A stretch of DNA of 64,000 nt from an uncultured Collinsella sp. Lineage in GTDB: Bacteria > Actinomycetota > Coriobacteriia > Coriobacteriales > Coriobacteriaceae. This document shows, one piece after another, positions 6,443 through 14,343 of this stretch; within the stretch, counting starts at the first letter, position 1; every line of letters starts with the position of its first letter. The notes below the pieces were generated by a model that saw only the letters and a program-made list of their open reading frames with translations, was not told the DNA's origin and made no database searches. The position numbers and the translations under genes were made by a program. Location of the stretch: the NCBI GenBank assembly GCA_959599915.1, contig CAUGJE010000002.1, positions 62,001 to 126,000 on the forward strand, read 5' to 3'.

Positions 6443-8206
6443 CTAGGCGCGAGTCTTGATCTCCTCGGTCACCTTGGCAACAAACTCGTCAACGCTCATC
6501 TGAACGGTCTCGTTGGAGCGATCGCGGACGGAAATGTTGCCGGCCTCGACCTCCTTCTCGCCCAGGATGAGCATATAGGGCACGCGGTCGATGCTGCGGG
6601 CCTCGCGGATCTTGTAGCCAATCTTCTCGTCGCGGTCGTCGCAGACCACACGGATGCCGGCCTCCTCCAGCTTGGCGCACACCTCGTGGGCGTAGTCACG
6701 GCTCTTCTCAGAGACAGGAAGTGCCTTGACCTGCACGGGAGCCAGCCAAGTGGGGAACTTGCCCGCAAAGTGCTCAATCAGAATACCAATAAAGCGCTCG
6801 ATGGAGCCAAAGCACACGCGGTGCAGCATGATGGGGCGCTTCTTGGTGCCGTCGGCGTCCACGTACTCAAGATCAAAGTTGAGCGGCATCTGGAAGTCGA
6901 GCTGAACAGTACCGCACTGCCAGGTACGTCCGAGCGAGTCCTCCAGGTGGAAGTCGATCTTGGGGCCGTAGAAGGCGCCGTCGCCCTCGTTGACCTCGTA
7001 GTCCATGCCCAGCTTCTCCAGAGCGGTGCGCAGGCCCTCCTCAGCGCGAGCCCAGTCCTCGTCCGAACCCATGGAGTCCTCGGGGCGGGTGGAAAGCTCA
7101 ACGTGATACTTAAAGCCAAACTTCTGGTACACGGAGTCGATGAGGTTGACCACGCCCACGATCTCGTCGGTCAGCTGGTCGGGACGCACAAACAGGTGGG
7201 CGTCGTCCTGGTTAAAGCAGCGCACGCGGAACAAGCCGTGCAGGGCGCCGCGCAGCTCGTGACGGTGCACCAGGCCAATCTCGCCGGCGCGGATGGGCAG
7301 CTCGCGGTAGGAGTGCGGCTTGGAGGCGTACACCAGCACGCCGCCCGGGCAGTTCATGGGCTTAATGCAGTACTCTTCGTCATCGATAACGGTGGAGTAC
7401 ATGTTGTCCTTGTAGTGGTCCCAATGGCCCGAGGTCTTCCACAGCTGCTTGTTCATGATGAGCGGCGTGGAGATCTCCACGTAGCCGGCCTTGTGGTGGA
7501 TCTCGCGCCAGTAGTCCAGCAGCGTGTTCTTAAGGATCATGCCGTTGGGCAGGAAGAACGGGAAGCCAGGAGCCTCGTCGCGCATCATAAAGAGGTCCAT
7601 CTCGCGGCCGATCTTGCGGTGGTCGCGCTTCTTGGCCTCCTCCAGCATGTGCATGTGCTCGTCGAGCTCTTCCTTGGTGGCAAAGGCGACGCCGTTGATG
7701 CGAGTGAGCATCTTGTTGTCCTTGTCGCCCTTCCAGTAAGCGCCCGAGACGCCGGTGAGCTTAAAGGCCTTCAGCGCCTTGGTGTAGCAGATGTGGGGAC
7801 CGACGCACATGTCGATATAGTCGCCCTGCTGGTAGAAGGTGATGCGGGCATCGTCGTCCAGGTCGCCGATGTGCTCGACCTTGTACTTTTCGCCGCGCTC
7901 CTCCATAAGGGCGATGGCCTCGGCGCGGGGCTTCTCGTACACGGAGAACTTGAGGTTCTCCTTGACGATCTTCTTCATCTCGGCCTCGATCGCGGGGAAG
8001 TCGTCCTCGCTGATCTTGACGCCCTCGGGCAGGTCGACGTCGTAGTAGAAGCCGTTGTCGGTCGCAGGACCGTAAGCAAAGTCGGCCTGGGGGTACAGGC
8101 GCTTGATGGCCTGCGCCATGATGTGCGCGGCGGAGTGGCGGATGACGTGCGTGACCTCGTCCTGCGGGAGCTCGGCCACCGAACCGTCATTGTAGAGTGC
8201 CTTCAT
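6443..8206 (-). CDS. thrS: Threonyl-tRNA synthetase, lacking the TGS domain
   Basis: 587 residues from the ATG at 8206; the open frame upstream overlaps the promoter. It charges tRNA-Thr. The HSAAH motif near the N-terminus belongs to the N2 editing domain, and MNCPGG, HRHELRGALHGLFRVR and the C-terminal anticodon-binding domain are all present. E. coli ThrRS has 642 residues with an N-terminal TGS/N1 domain; here the protein starts almost at N2, so TGS is absent. A TATAAT promoter lies about 70 bases upstream, and a 7-bp inverted repeat TGCAAGT/ACTTGCA lies in the leader. No T-box is visible. Confidence 0.93.
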   Translation of the reverse strand: MKALYNDGSVAELPQDEVTHVIRHSAAHIMAQAIKRLYPQADFAYGPATDNGFYYDVDLPEGVKISEDDFPAIEAEMKKIVKENLKFSVYEKPRAEAIALMEERGEKYKVEHIGDLDDDARITFYQQGDYIDMCVGPHICYTKALKAFKLTGVSGAYWKGDKDNKMLTRINGVAFATKEELDEHMHMLEEAKKRDHRKIGREMDLFMMRDEAPGFPFFLPNGMILKNTLLDYWREIHHKAGYVEISTPLIMNKQLWKTSGHWDHYKDNMYSTVIDDEEYCIKPMNCPGGVLVYASKPHSYRELPIRAGEIGLVHRHELRGALHGLFRVRCFNQDDAHLFVRPDQLTDEIVGVVNLIDSVYQKFGFKYHVELSTRPEDSMGSDEDWARAEEGLRTALEKLGMDYEVNEGDGAFYGPKIDFHLEDSLGRTWQCGTVQLDFQMPLNFDLEYVDADGTKKRPIMLHRVCFGSIERFIGILIEHFAGKFPTWLAPVQVKALPVSEKSRDYAHEVCAKLEEAGIRVVCDDRDEKIGYKIREARSIDRVPYMLILGEKEVEAGNISVRDRSNETVQMSVDEFVAKVTEEIKTRA

Positions 8207-8276
8207 GAGTATGTTTTCTCCTCTCGGATGCCTGGTGCAAGTGCGTGCGATGCGCTCGGCGTTTTTGACTTGCATC

Positions 8277-8304
8277 ATTATAGGCAGGTTGCCTTGGTAT
8301 ACAA
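8277..8304 (-). promoter_or_regulatory. thrS promoter
   Basis: On the minus strand, TTGTAT (8304-8299), a 16-base spacer and a perfect TATAAT (8282-8277). It lies about 70 bases before the thrS ATG. Confidence 0.65.
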
Positions 8305-8306
8305 GC

Positions 8307-8335
8307 GCCCGCCGCACCTTAATGGCACGGCGGGC
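8307..8335. terminator. GC-rich hairpin between the zinc-ribbon gene and thrS
   Basis: GCCCGCCG pairs with CGGCGGGC and the stem extends to about 12 bp with two G-U pairs in the minus-strand RNA. No T-run follows on the minus strand, and only GATTTTCT follows on the plus strand. It separates the zinc-ribbon gene from the thrS promoter. Its termination role is plausible but weakly supported. Confidence 0.45.
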
Positions 8336-8431
8336 GATTTTCTACGCATGCTTCATCGTGTGGGGGCGGGGCGCGCGTGCTTGCAGCGCGTGCGGCGCCC
8401 GCGGCTTACGGCCGGCCCGGCGATGGATGCG

Positions 8432-8863
8432 TTACTGGATGCGAGTTCGGCAGTAGGGGCAGACCTTCCAGTGCGCGTCGAGCGGGCGATGGCAGCTGGG
8501 GCACACGTTGCGAACCTGGGTGTCGCACACGGGGCAGACCACAAAGTCCTTCTCGATGGGGGCGCCGCACTGCGGGCAGGTGCCGTACTGGGCAAGCTGG
8601 CGCTCGCGCAGGGCCATGTCCAGCTCCTGCTCCTCACGGTCGGCCGCGTAGGAGTGCGGGCGCAGGACCAGGTAGGCGATGAGGCCTACAAACGGGATGA
8701 GGGCAATGATGCCCCATGCCACGTAGGCGCTGGCGCCGCGGCGGCGAGCGTCGATGAACACATAGACGACCGACAGCACGTACAGGGCGATGATAAAGCC
8801 AACAAAGGCATAGATGACGCCCATAAGCTGCGGCGACATGAGCTCGTTGATGTATTTGGACAT
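8432..8863 (-). CDS. Membrane-anchored double zinc-ribbon protein
   Basis: 143 residues. Two hydrophobic segments (about 14-36 and 48-66) flank a basic DARRRG loop, resembling the phospholipase-D N-terminal type membrane module. A charged linker follows, then two CxxC-x(11-12)-CxxC zinc ribbons: CPQCGAPIEKDFVVCPVC and CPSCHRPLDAHWKVCPYC. This layout occurs in small actinobacterial and coriobacterial membrane proteins of unknown role. GAAAGG precedes the ATG. It is a single-gene unit bounded by a hairpin and the 80-bp array. The function is not known. Confidence 0.75.
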   Translation of the reverse strand: MSKYINELMSPQLMGVIYAFVGFIIALYVLSVVYVFIDARRRGASAYVAWGIIALIPFVGLIAYLVLRPHSYAADREEQELDMALRERQLAQYGTCPQCGAPIEKDFVVCPVCDTQVRNVCPSCHRPLDAHWKVCPYCRTRIQ

Positions 8864-8963
8864 TGAGGTGTACCTTTCGGAATATTTACAGTCCGGTCAA
8901 GTTTACCACGGGGTTTGTTTATATGGGACCACGGCCGGGTACGGGGCTGGCGCGGACACAAAC

Positions 8964-9341
8964 ATCTCAATCTGTAACAGGTGGGAGCGGAATCCGGGTC
9001 TAGATGTTACAGATCGAGGCAAACCGTTCTCTCCCCGACTTAAATCTCGATATATAACATCTTGGGCCCCAAACCCCCTCTTACTGTTACAGATCAAGAC
9101 GAACGGTGAGCCCCCCGTTAAAATATCTCAATCTGTAACAACAACTCGGCAAAAACAGGTCTAACCGTTACAGATTTAGACATTCGAAACCGACTGATAG
9201 GTTCATCTAAATCTGTAACATCTAGAACCCAAATCCTCAGCTAACTGTTGCAGATTAAGACAAAGAAAACCGTCCAAACCGAATGTCTCAAACTGTAACA
9301 ACTGGAACCCAAATCCTCGTCTAACTGTTACAGATCGAGAC
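8964..9341. repeat. 80-bp-period array of alternating inverted 16-bp arms
   Basis: Ten arms alternate in direction. Forward arms (consensus RTCTCAATCTGTAACA) begin at 8964, 9044, 9125, 9205 and 9285; reverse arms (TGTTACAGATYGAGAC) begin at 9005, 9085, 9166, 9246 and 9326. Each set steps by 80, 81, 80, 80 bases and successive arms are about 40 bases apart. Spacers are more diverged but some are related (AACCCAAATCCTC recurs). It occupies the divergent gap between the zinc-ribbon gene and the flavoprotein operon. It is not a CRISPR: arm orientation alternates and the spacers are partly repeated. Function unknown. Confidence 0.9.
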
Positions 9342-9360
9342 GAACGTTTGCCGTAGCTGT

Positions 9361-9406
9361 CGGCAGACGAGGCCAACATCCGTGCCGGGTCTCACCTCGT
9401 CTGCCG
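9361..9406. repeat. 12-bp inverted repeat upstream of the flavoprotein operon
   Basis: CGGCAGACGAGG and CCTCGTCTGCCG pair perfectly around a 22-base loop, just after the 80-bp array. No T-run follows. It may be a leader structure or a further palindromic remnant. Confidence 0.6.
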
Positions 9407-9478
9407 TTGGCGGGTGTTGCGGGGCTGTTCGCCGCATTGCCGCCGCACTGGGGATGTGCAGGCCGTAGGATAGTCTTA

Positions 9479-9493
9479 TTGACAGCCTGTCAA
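9479..9493. promoter_or_regulatory. Candidate operator upstream of the flavoprotein operon
   Basis: TTGACA-GCC-TGTCAA is a perfect palindrome ending 17 bases before the GTG start at 9511. A dimeric repressor could bind here. No gene for such a regulator lies adjacent, so the assignment is tentative. Confidence 0.35.
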
Positions 9494-9510
9494 CTCATCT
9501 GGGAGGCACC

Positions 9511-10991
9511 GTGGCAGAAACGTTTGATATCGCGATTGTGGGCGCCGGCATCACCGGGTGCGCCATCGCGCGGCAGCTCGCGCGCTATGACCTGTCCATA
9601 TGCGTGGTCGAGGCGGCCAACGACATTGCGCTGGGCGCCTCGAAGGCCAACGGCGGCCTGGTTCACGCCGGCTACGATCCGGCTCCGGGAACCGTAAAGG
9701 CGCAGGTCAACGCCCGCGGCTGCGAGCTATATGGCACGTGGGCCCAGGAGCTGGGATTTTGTTCCGCCGCACCGGGTCGATGGTGCTGGGGTTTAACGAC
9801 GAAGACCACGCACACCTGGAGAAGCTGCGCCAGAATGGCCTGGCCAACGACGTGTCCGAGCTGTCGATTATCGGCCCCGAACGTATCCGCGAGCTGGAAC
9901 CGCGTGCCAGCGCCGACGCAACATGCGCGTTGTGGTGCCCTTCGACCGGTTACGTTGACCCGTTTGAAGTGGCCATCGCCGCGCTGGAGAACGCTGTTGC
10001 CAACGGCGTAACGTTTATGCGCTCCGCACCGGTGGAAGCGATTGAGGTTGCTAGCTCGCACGACGAGGACGCTGCTGCCGACAGCAAGGACCGCGCGCGC
10101 TTTACGCTGGTGACGCCTGCCGGCGATGTGCGCTGCCGTTACCTGATTAACGCCGCGGGCAACGGTGCCGCGGATATCTCGCACATGGCGGGCGCCGAGG
10201 AGTTCCAGATGGTCTGGCGCCAGGGCAACATCGTAGTGCTGGACAAGGAGCCGCGTGCGCTCATGCCGCTCTACCCCGTTCCCACGCCAGTTTCCAAGGG
10301 CGTTATCGTCACGGGCACCGTACATGGTAACACCGTGATCACCGCGACCGCTGCCGTGCGCGAGCCAGGCGACACGCAGACCTACGCTGCCGATGTCAAC
10401 GCGCTGCTGAGCGGTGCGCGCAAGCTGGTGCCCGATCTGGACACGCGCCGTGTGGTGCGCGCGTTTGCCGGCGGGCGTCCGGTCATAAAGGGGACGAACG
10501 ACTTTCTTATTGGGCAGTCCGCCGTGGTGCCAGGCCTATTCCAGGCGGCGGGCATTCAGTCGCCGGGCGTGGCGAGCGCGCCAGCCATCGCCGAGCGCAT
10601 GGAGCAGATCTTGCGCGATGCCGGTGTTGCCCTGCACGAGCGGCCCGACTGGGATCCCGTCCGCCGCGCGCCGGACGACTTCGACCGTGCGCCACTTGTG
10701 CGCAAGGAGGAGCTCATCGAGTCCGACCCTGCATGGGGACAGATCGTCTGCCGCTGCGAAACGGTGCCCGTGGCCGAGATTGTTGCCGCGATTCGACGCC
10801 GCCCAGGTGCGGTTTCGGTCGAGGGCGTCAAGCGCCGCTGCCGCGCCGGCATGGGCCGCTGCCAGAGCGGCTTTTGCCAGAGCCGCGTGGTGGCGATTCT
10901 AGCCCGCGAGCTGGGCTGCGACCCCAGCGAGGTGCTGCTGGAGGACACTGGCTCGTGGCTGGTTGAGGGGCCGCTGAAGGGGGTGCGCTAG
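9511..10991 (+). pseudogene. FAD-dependent oxidoreductase (GlpA-like) with a frameshift
   Basis: It starts with GTG after GGGAGG. Residues from MAETFDIAIVGAGITG carry the FAD-binding GxGxxG; the frame is lost at the TTTT run 9757-9760 (in ELGF) and resumes one frame away with FRRTGSMVLGF. Restoring one base gives about 493 residues: a DAO-type oxidase domain followed by a C-terminal BFD-like [2Fe-2S] domain (CRC near the start, CRAGMGRC and GFC later). The family resembles glycerol-3-phosphate dehydrogenase subunit A. It is followed by an FAD/NAD oxidoreductase and a DUF1667 gene, a trio common in Firmicutes and Coriobacteria. The shift may be a real mutation or a homopolymer sequencing error. 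Confidence 0.75.
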
Positions 10992-10992
10992 G

Positions 10993-12354
10993 ATGGCGAC
11001 GCTTGATATGCGCGACGAACGCGCAGAGGCAGGAGCCGTAGCGTCGGTGTCGACGCAGGCATTCGACGTGGTCGTTATCGGCGGCGGGCCCGCCGGCATG
11101 GCGGCCGCGCTTTCGGCGCATAAGGCCGGCGCGCGCGTGGCCATCGTGGAGCGTGAGCAGCACTTAGGCGGCATCCTGCGCCAGTGCATCCACCCCGGCT
11201 TTGGCCTTTCGCACTTTAAGCAGGAGCTCACCGGCCCCGAGTACGCACAGCGCTTTATCGACCAGGTGCGCGCGATCGACATCGCGCTGTTCTTGAATAG
11301 CATGGTGCTTGGGATTGATTCGGACGAGTCCACGGAAGACGCCGCGGCCCACACCGTCACGCTCATGAGCCCCACCGGCATGCTGCAGCTCACCGGGCGC
11401 GCGGTCGTCCTTGCCATGGGTTGCCGCGAGCGCACCCGTAGCGAGATCAAGATTCCCGGCAGCCGACCCGCCGGCGTGTTTACGGCCGGCCTGGCGCAGC
11501 GATACATCAATATCGAGAACCTCAAACCCGGCTCGCGCGCCGTCATTTTGGGCTCGGGTGACATCGGGCTGATCATGGCGCGCCGTTGCACGCTCGAGGG
11601 GATTTCGGTCGAGGGCGTGTACGAGCTCATGCCGTACGCCAACGGCCTGCGCCGCAACGTCAAGAACTGCCTGGACGACTTTGGCATTCCGCTGCATCTG
11701 TCTACCACGGTCACGCGCGTGATTGGACACGATCGCGTGGAGGCCGTCGAGGTGAGCCAGGTCGATGAGCACTTGGCGCCCATTCCGGGGACCGAGCGCG
11801 TTGTTCCGTGTGACACACTGCTGCTTTCGGTGGGCTTAATTCCCGAGAACGAGCTTTCGGTTGCCGCAGGCGTAGAGCTTGACCCGCGCACGCGCGGTGC
11901 CGTAGTTGACCAGAGCCTCCAGACAGGCGTGCCGGGCATCTTTGCCTGTGGAAACGTGTTGCACGTGCACGACCTGGCCGACAACGTGACGTGTGAGTCC
12001 GAGAGGGCTGGCGCAGCTGCAGCGGCATGGGCATTGGGCGGCGACGCCGGGGCGAGCGCTGCGGGCCCGGGTTGCGAGCTCACCGTCTCCCCTGCCGGCA
12101 TTGCGGGATACGCACTGCCGGGACGCATTACGGCTGTGGCGCTCACCAAGCTGAACTTCCGCGTGCGCCGGCCGGTCGATGCCGCCCGCGTGCGCATCTT
12201 AGCCAACGGCGAAGAACTGTTTGCGGGCAAAGTCCGCCCGTTTAAACCGAGCGTCATGGAAAGCTTCCCGCTGCCGGCAAAGGTCATCAAGCAGGCGTTC
12301 GACCTGGGTGCCAGCGAGATTGTCCTATCCGTCGACCCCATCGAGGAGGCATAA
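10993..12354 (+). CDS. NAD(P)/FAD-dependent oxidoreductase of the GlpA/DUF1667 trio
   Basis: 453 residues. An N-terminal FAD dinucleotide fold (VVIGGGPAGMAAAL, about residues 27-40) is followed by LGGILRQCIHPGFGL with a conserved Cys, and a second NAD-binding GSGDIG at about 187-192. The family works with the preceding GlpA-like protein and with DUF1667, passing electrons between flavin and Fe-S or Cys-rich sites; the substrate is often annotated as glycerol-3-phosphate but is uncertain. The ATG follows the upstream stop by one base. The N-terminus has about 20 extra residues before the fold, so a later start is possible. Cytoplasmic. Confidence 0.85.
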   Translation: MATLDMRDERAEAGAVASVSTQAFDVVVIGGGPAGMAAALSAHKAGARVAIVEREQHLGGILRQCIHPGFGLSHFKQELTGPEYAQRFIDQVRAIDIALFLNSMVLGIDSDESTEDAAAHTVTLMSPTGMLQLTGRAVVLAMGCRERTRSEIKIPGSRPAGVFTAGLAQRYINIENLKPGSRAVILGSGDIGLIMARRCTLEGISVEGVYELMPYANGLRRNVKNCLDDFGIPLHLSTTVTRVIGHDRVEAVEVSQVDEHLAPIPGTERVVPCDTLLLSVGLIPENELSVAAGVELDPRTRGAVVDQSLQTGVPGIFACGNVLHVHDLADNVTCESERAGAAAAAWALGGDAGASAAGPGCELTVSPAGIAGYALPGRITAVALTKLNFRVRRPVDAARVRILANGEELFAGKVRPFKPSVMESFPLPAKVIKQAFDLGASEIVLSVDPIEEA

Positions 12355-12357
12355 ACT

Positions 12358-12756
12358 ATGAGCGATAACGTGATCGAAACGCTGCAGTTCAACTGCACCA
12401 CCTGCCCATCCGAGTGCCTCCTGACCGTAGAGGTGGAGCGCGATGCCAACGGCGCCGTGGCAGAGGTGCGCTCCGTGACCGGCAACAGCTGCCCACGCGG
12501 TGATAAATTCGCGCATCAGGAACTCACCTGCCCCATGCGCGTGCTCACCACCACCGTGGCGGTATCCGGCGGCGATGAGGCGCTGCTGCCCGTGCGCACG
12601 GCCGAAGCCATCCCGCTGGCACTCCACGCCCAAGCCATGGACCTCATCCGAGGTCTAGTCGTCAACGCCCCCATCCGCATGGGCGACGTCGTGCTGGAGA
12701 ACCTCCTCAACACCAACATCGACCTCATCGCCAGCATGGACATCGACCCCGCCTAA
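12358..12756 (+). CDS. DUF1667 cysteine-rich redox protein
   Basis: 132 residues. Cysteines cluster as FNCTTCPSECLL near the N-terminus, then NSCPRGDKFA and TCPMRVLTTTV, matching the DUF1667 family. Such proteins always accompany the two flavoproteins upstream and probably carry an Fe-S or metal site used in electron transfer. The ATG lies three bases after the preceding stop, so it is the last gene of the operon. The 334-bp palindromic element follows directly. Confidence 0.85.
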   Translation: MSDNVIETLQFNCTTCPSECLLTVEVERDANGAVAEVRSVTGNSCPRGDKFAHQELTCPMRVLTTTVAVSGGDEALLPVRTAEAIPLALHAQAMDLIRGLVVNAPIRMGDVVLENLLNTNIDLIASMDIDPA

Positions 12757-12762
12757 GCAGCT

Positions 12763-13096
12763 AATTTGGGACGGGGCTCTTTTTAGCTACCCCGTTCCCT
12801 TCCTTTCGGTTGCAAAAGCGCTCTCTTGGCTGCTATCGGATTTGCACCATTTCAAAACTATGCCGGATTACGGGGCTGATTCGGAGACCCCCATCCATAC
12901 CGGCATTTTTCGATTTTTGATAAGCCGTCTACCTGCGGTTTTAATTTCGCGATTTTTCCCATGGTCAAGTAATACAGGTCCAGCCCCGTAATCCGCCATA
13001 GTTTTGAAAGCATCTAATTCGGGACGGGCCTCTAATGACTACTTTTACCTATCATTCCGCATGTTTGATGCAGCTAAAATAGCCCCGTCCCAAATT
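12763..13096. mobile_element. 334-bp MITE-like element with nested inverted repeats
   Basis: The outer ends are a perfect 16-bp inverted repeat (AATTTGGGACGGGGCT at 12763-12778; its complement at 13081-13096). Inside it, 12850-12878 and 12981-13009 are 29-bp inverted repeats with one mismatch. A further degenerate copy of the outer motif (AATTCGGGACGGGCCTCT) lies at 13015-13032. There is no ORF of note in the 102-base core. Terminal repeats, lack of coding capacity and intergenic position suggest a non-autonomous element; a structured RNA is the alternative. No clear target duplication is seen. Confidence 0.6.
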
Positions 13097-13149
13097 GACT
13101 ACGCCGGCATTGGGGATACCATGGTGGCAACCTAGCGAAAGGACGATGT

Positions 13150-14238
13150 ATGGCACATGTCGATGACCAGCGTGTGGCGCGCGTGCTCGATGCGCTCGAG
13201 GCTCAGCACCCCGGTGCGCAGCTGCTCGTAAACGACCCGTGGTCGATTTACTATCTGACCGGCTTTTATGCCGATATGTTCGAGCGTTTTTGCGGTGTGC
13301 TGCTCGCGCGCGATGACGAGCCCGTGATCTTGGTCAACGCGCTGCATCAGTTGCCGGAGTACGACAATGCCCGCGTCGCCTATCACACCGACACCGAAGT
13401 CGTGACAGACGCTATCGCTCGCGAGGTCGATCCGACCAAGCCGCTTGGCATCGACACCGTCATGCGTTCCGGCTTTTTGATGCCCCTTATGGAGCGCCAT
13501 ACCGCGAGCGAGTTTTTCCTAGGCGATTTTGCCGTCACCGCTTCACGCACCCACAAGGATGCCGCCGAGCAGGAGCTCATGCGCATGTCCTCGGCCGCCA
13601 ACGACGCCGTGATGGTCGACGCCATCAAACTCGTTCACGAGGGCGTAACGGAGCGCGAAATTGCCGACCAGATGCTCGGCCTGTACCGCAAGCACGACTG
13701 CGAGGGCTTTAGCTTTCCGCCCATCGTGAGCTTTGGCGCCAACGCCGGCGATCCGCATCACGAGCCCGACGACACCGTACTCAAGCGTGGCGACGTGGTG
13801 CTGTTCGACATTGGCGGACGCCGCTGCAACTACTGCTCGGACATGACGCGTACATTCTTTTGGGGCGAGCCGGACGAGGAGACGGAGCGCATCTACGATA
13901 TCGTGCGCCGCGCCAACGAGGCCGCCGAGGCGCTCATCGCCCCGGGTGTGCGCATGTGTGACCTGGACCGTGCCGCGCGCGACGTGATTGAGGACGCTGG
14001 CTACGGCAAGTACTTCACGCATCGCCTGGGCCACTCGATCGGTCTGCAGGACCACGAGCCGGGCGACGTTTCACTTGTCAACGAGCAGGTTGTAGAGCCG
14101 GGCATGACGTTCTCCATCGAGCCGGGCATCTACCTCCCCGGCCGCACCGGCATCCGCATCGAGGACCTTGCCCTGGTTACCGAGTCCGGCGTTGAGATTC
14201 TCAACGCCTACCCCCACGACCCAGTCCGCCTAGACTAG
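13150..14238 (+). CDS. M24 family aminopeptidase (Xaa-Pro dipeptidase type)
   Basis: 362 residues. A creatinase-like N-terminal domain precedes the pita-bread catalytic domain. The five metal ligands are visible: Asp in LFDIGG, Asp in SDMTRTF, His in GHSIGLQDHE, Glu in SIEPGIY and Glu in RIEDLALV. It should release N-terminal residues preceding proline, in the cytoplasm. GAAAGGA precedes the ATG. It stands alone between the 334-bp element and a palindromic repeat. Confidence 0.9.
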   Translation: MAHVDDQRVARVLDALEAQHPGAQLLVNDPWSIYYLTGFYADMFERFCGVLLARDDEPVILVNALHQLPEYDNARVAYHTDTEVVTDAIAREVDPTKPLGIDTVMRSGFLMPLMERHTASEFFLGDFAVTASRTHKDAAEQELMRMSSAANDAVMVDAIKLVHEGVTEREIADQMLGLYRKHDCEGFSFPPIVSFGANAGDPHHEPDDTVLKRGDVVLFDIGGRRCNYCSDMTRTFFWGEPDEETERIYDIVRRANEAAEALIAPGVRMCDLDRAARDVIEDAGYGKYFTHRLGHSIGLQDHEPGDVSLVNEQVVEPGMTFSIEPGIYLPGRTGIRIEDLALVTESGVEILNAYPHDPVRLD

Positions 14239-14253
14239 CCCCTTCCCAATAGC

Positions 14254-14337
14254 CCCTCAATAAGTTGCGGTGGAATAGTTCCTGGATGGGCAGCTAGAAC
14301 CCAAAACAGGAACTATTTCACCGCAACTGATGAGGGG
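14254..14337. repeat. Palindromic intergenic element, copy A
   Basis: Arms 14263-14284 and 14307-14328 are 22 bp with one mismatch, and an outer CCCCTCA/TGAGGGG pair extends the stem. The left arm begins AGTTGCGGTGGAATAG and then reads TTCCTG. A related element at 48548-48618 shares the first 16 bases but has GGACTG at the tip, changed in both arms. It lies between two convergent genes (the M24 peptidase and folC). Confidence 0.8.
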
Positions 14338-14343
14338 GATGGG

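Noticed and set aside
6206..8866. 886-codon open frame on the plus strand over thrS
   Set aside because: It is antisense to a clear thrS and reads as low-complexity Leu/Val/Ala/Asp, the expected shadow in GC-rich DNA.
8964..9341. CRISPR array
   Set aside because: Repeat units alternate in orientation, spacers are partly related to each other, and no cas genes are nearby.
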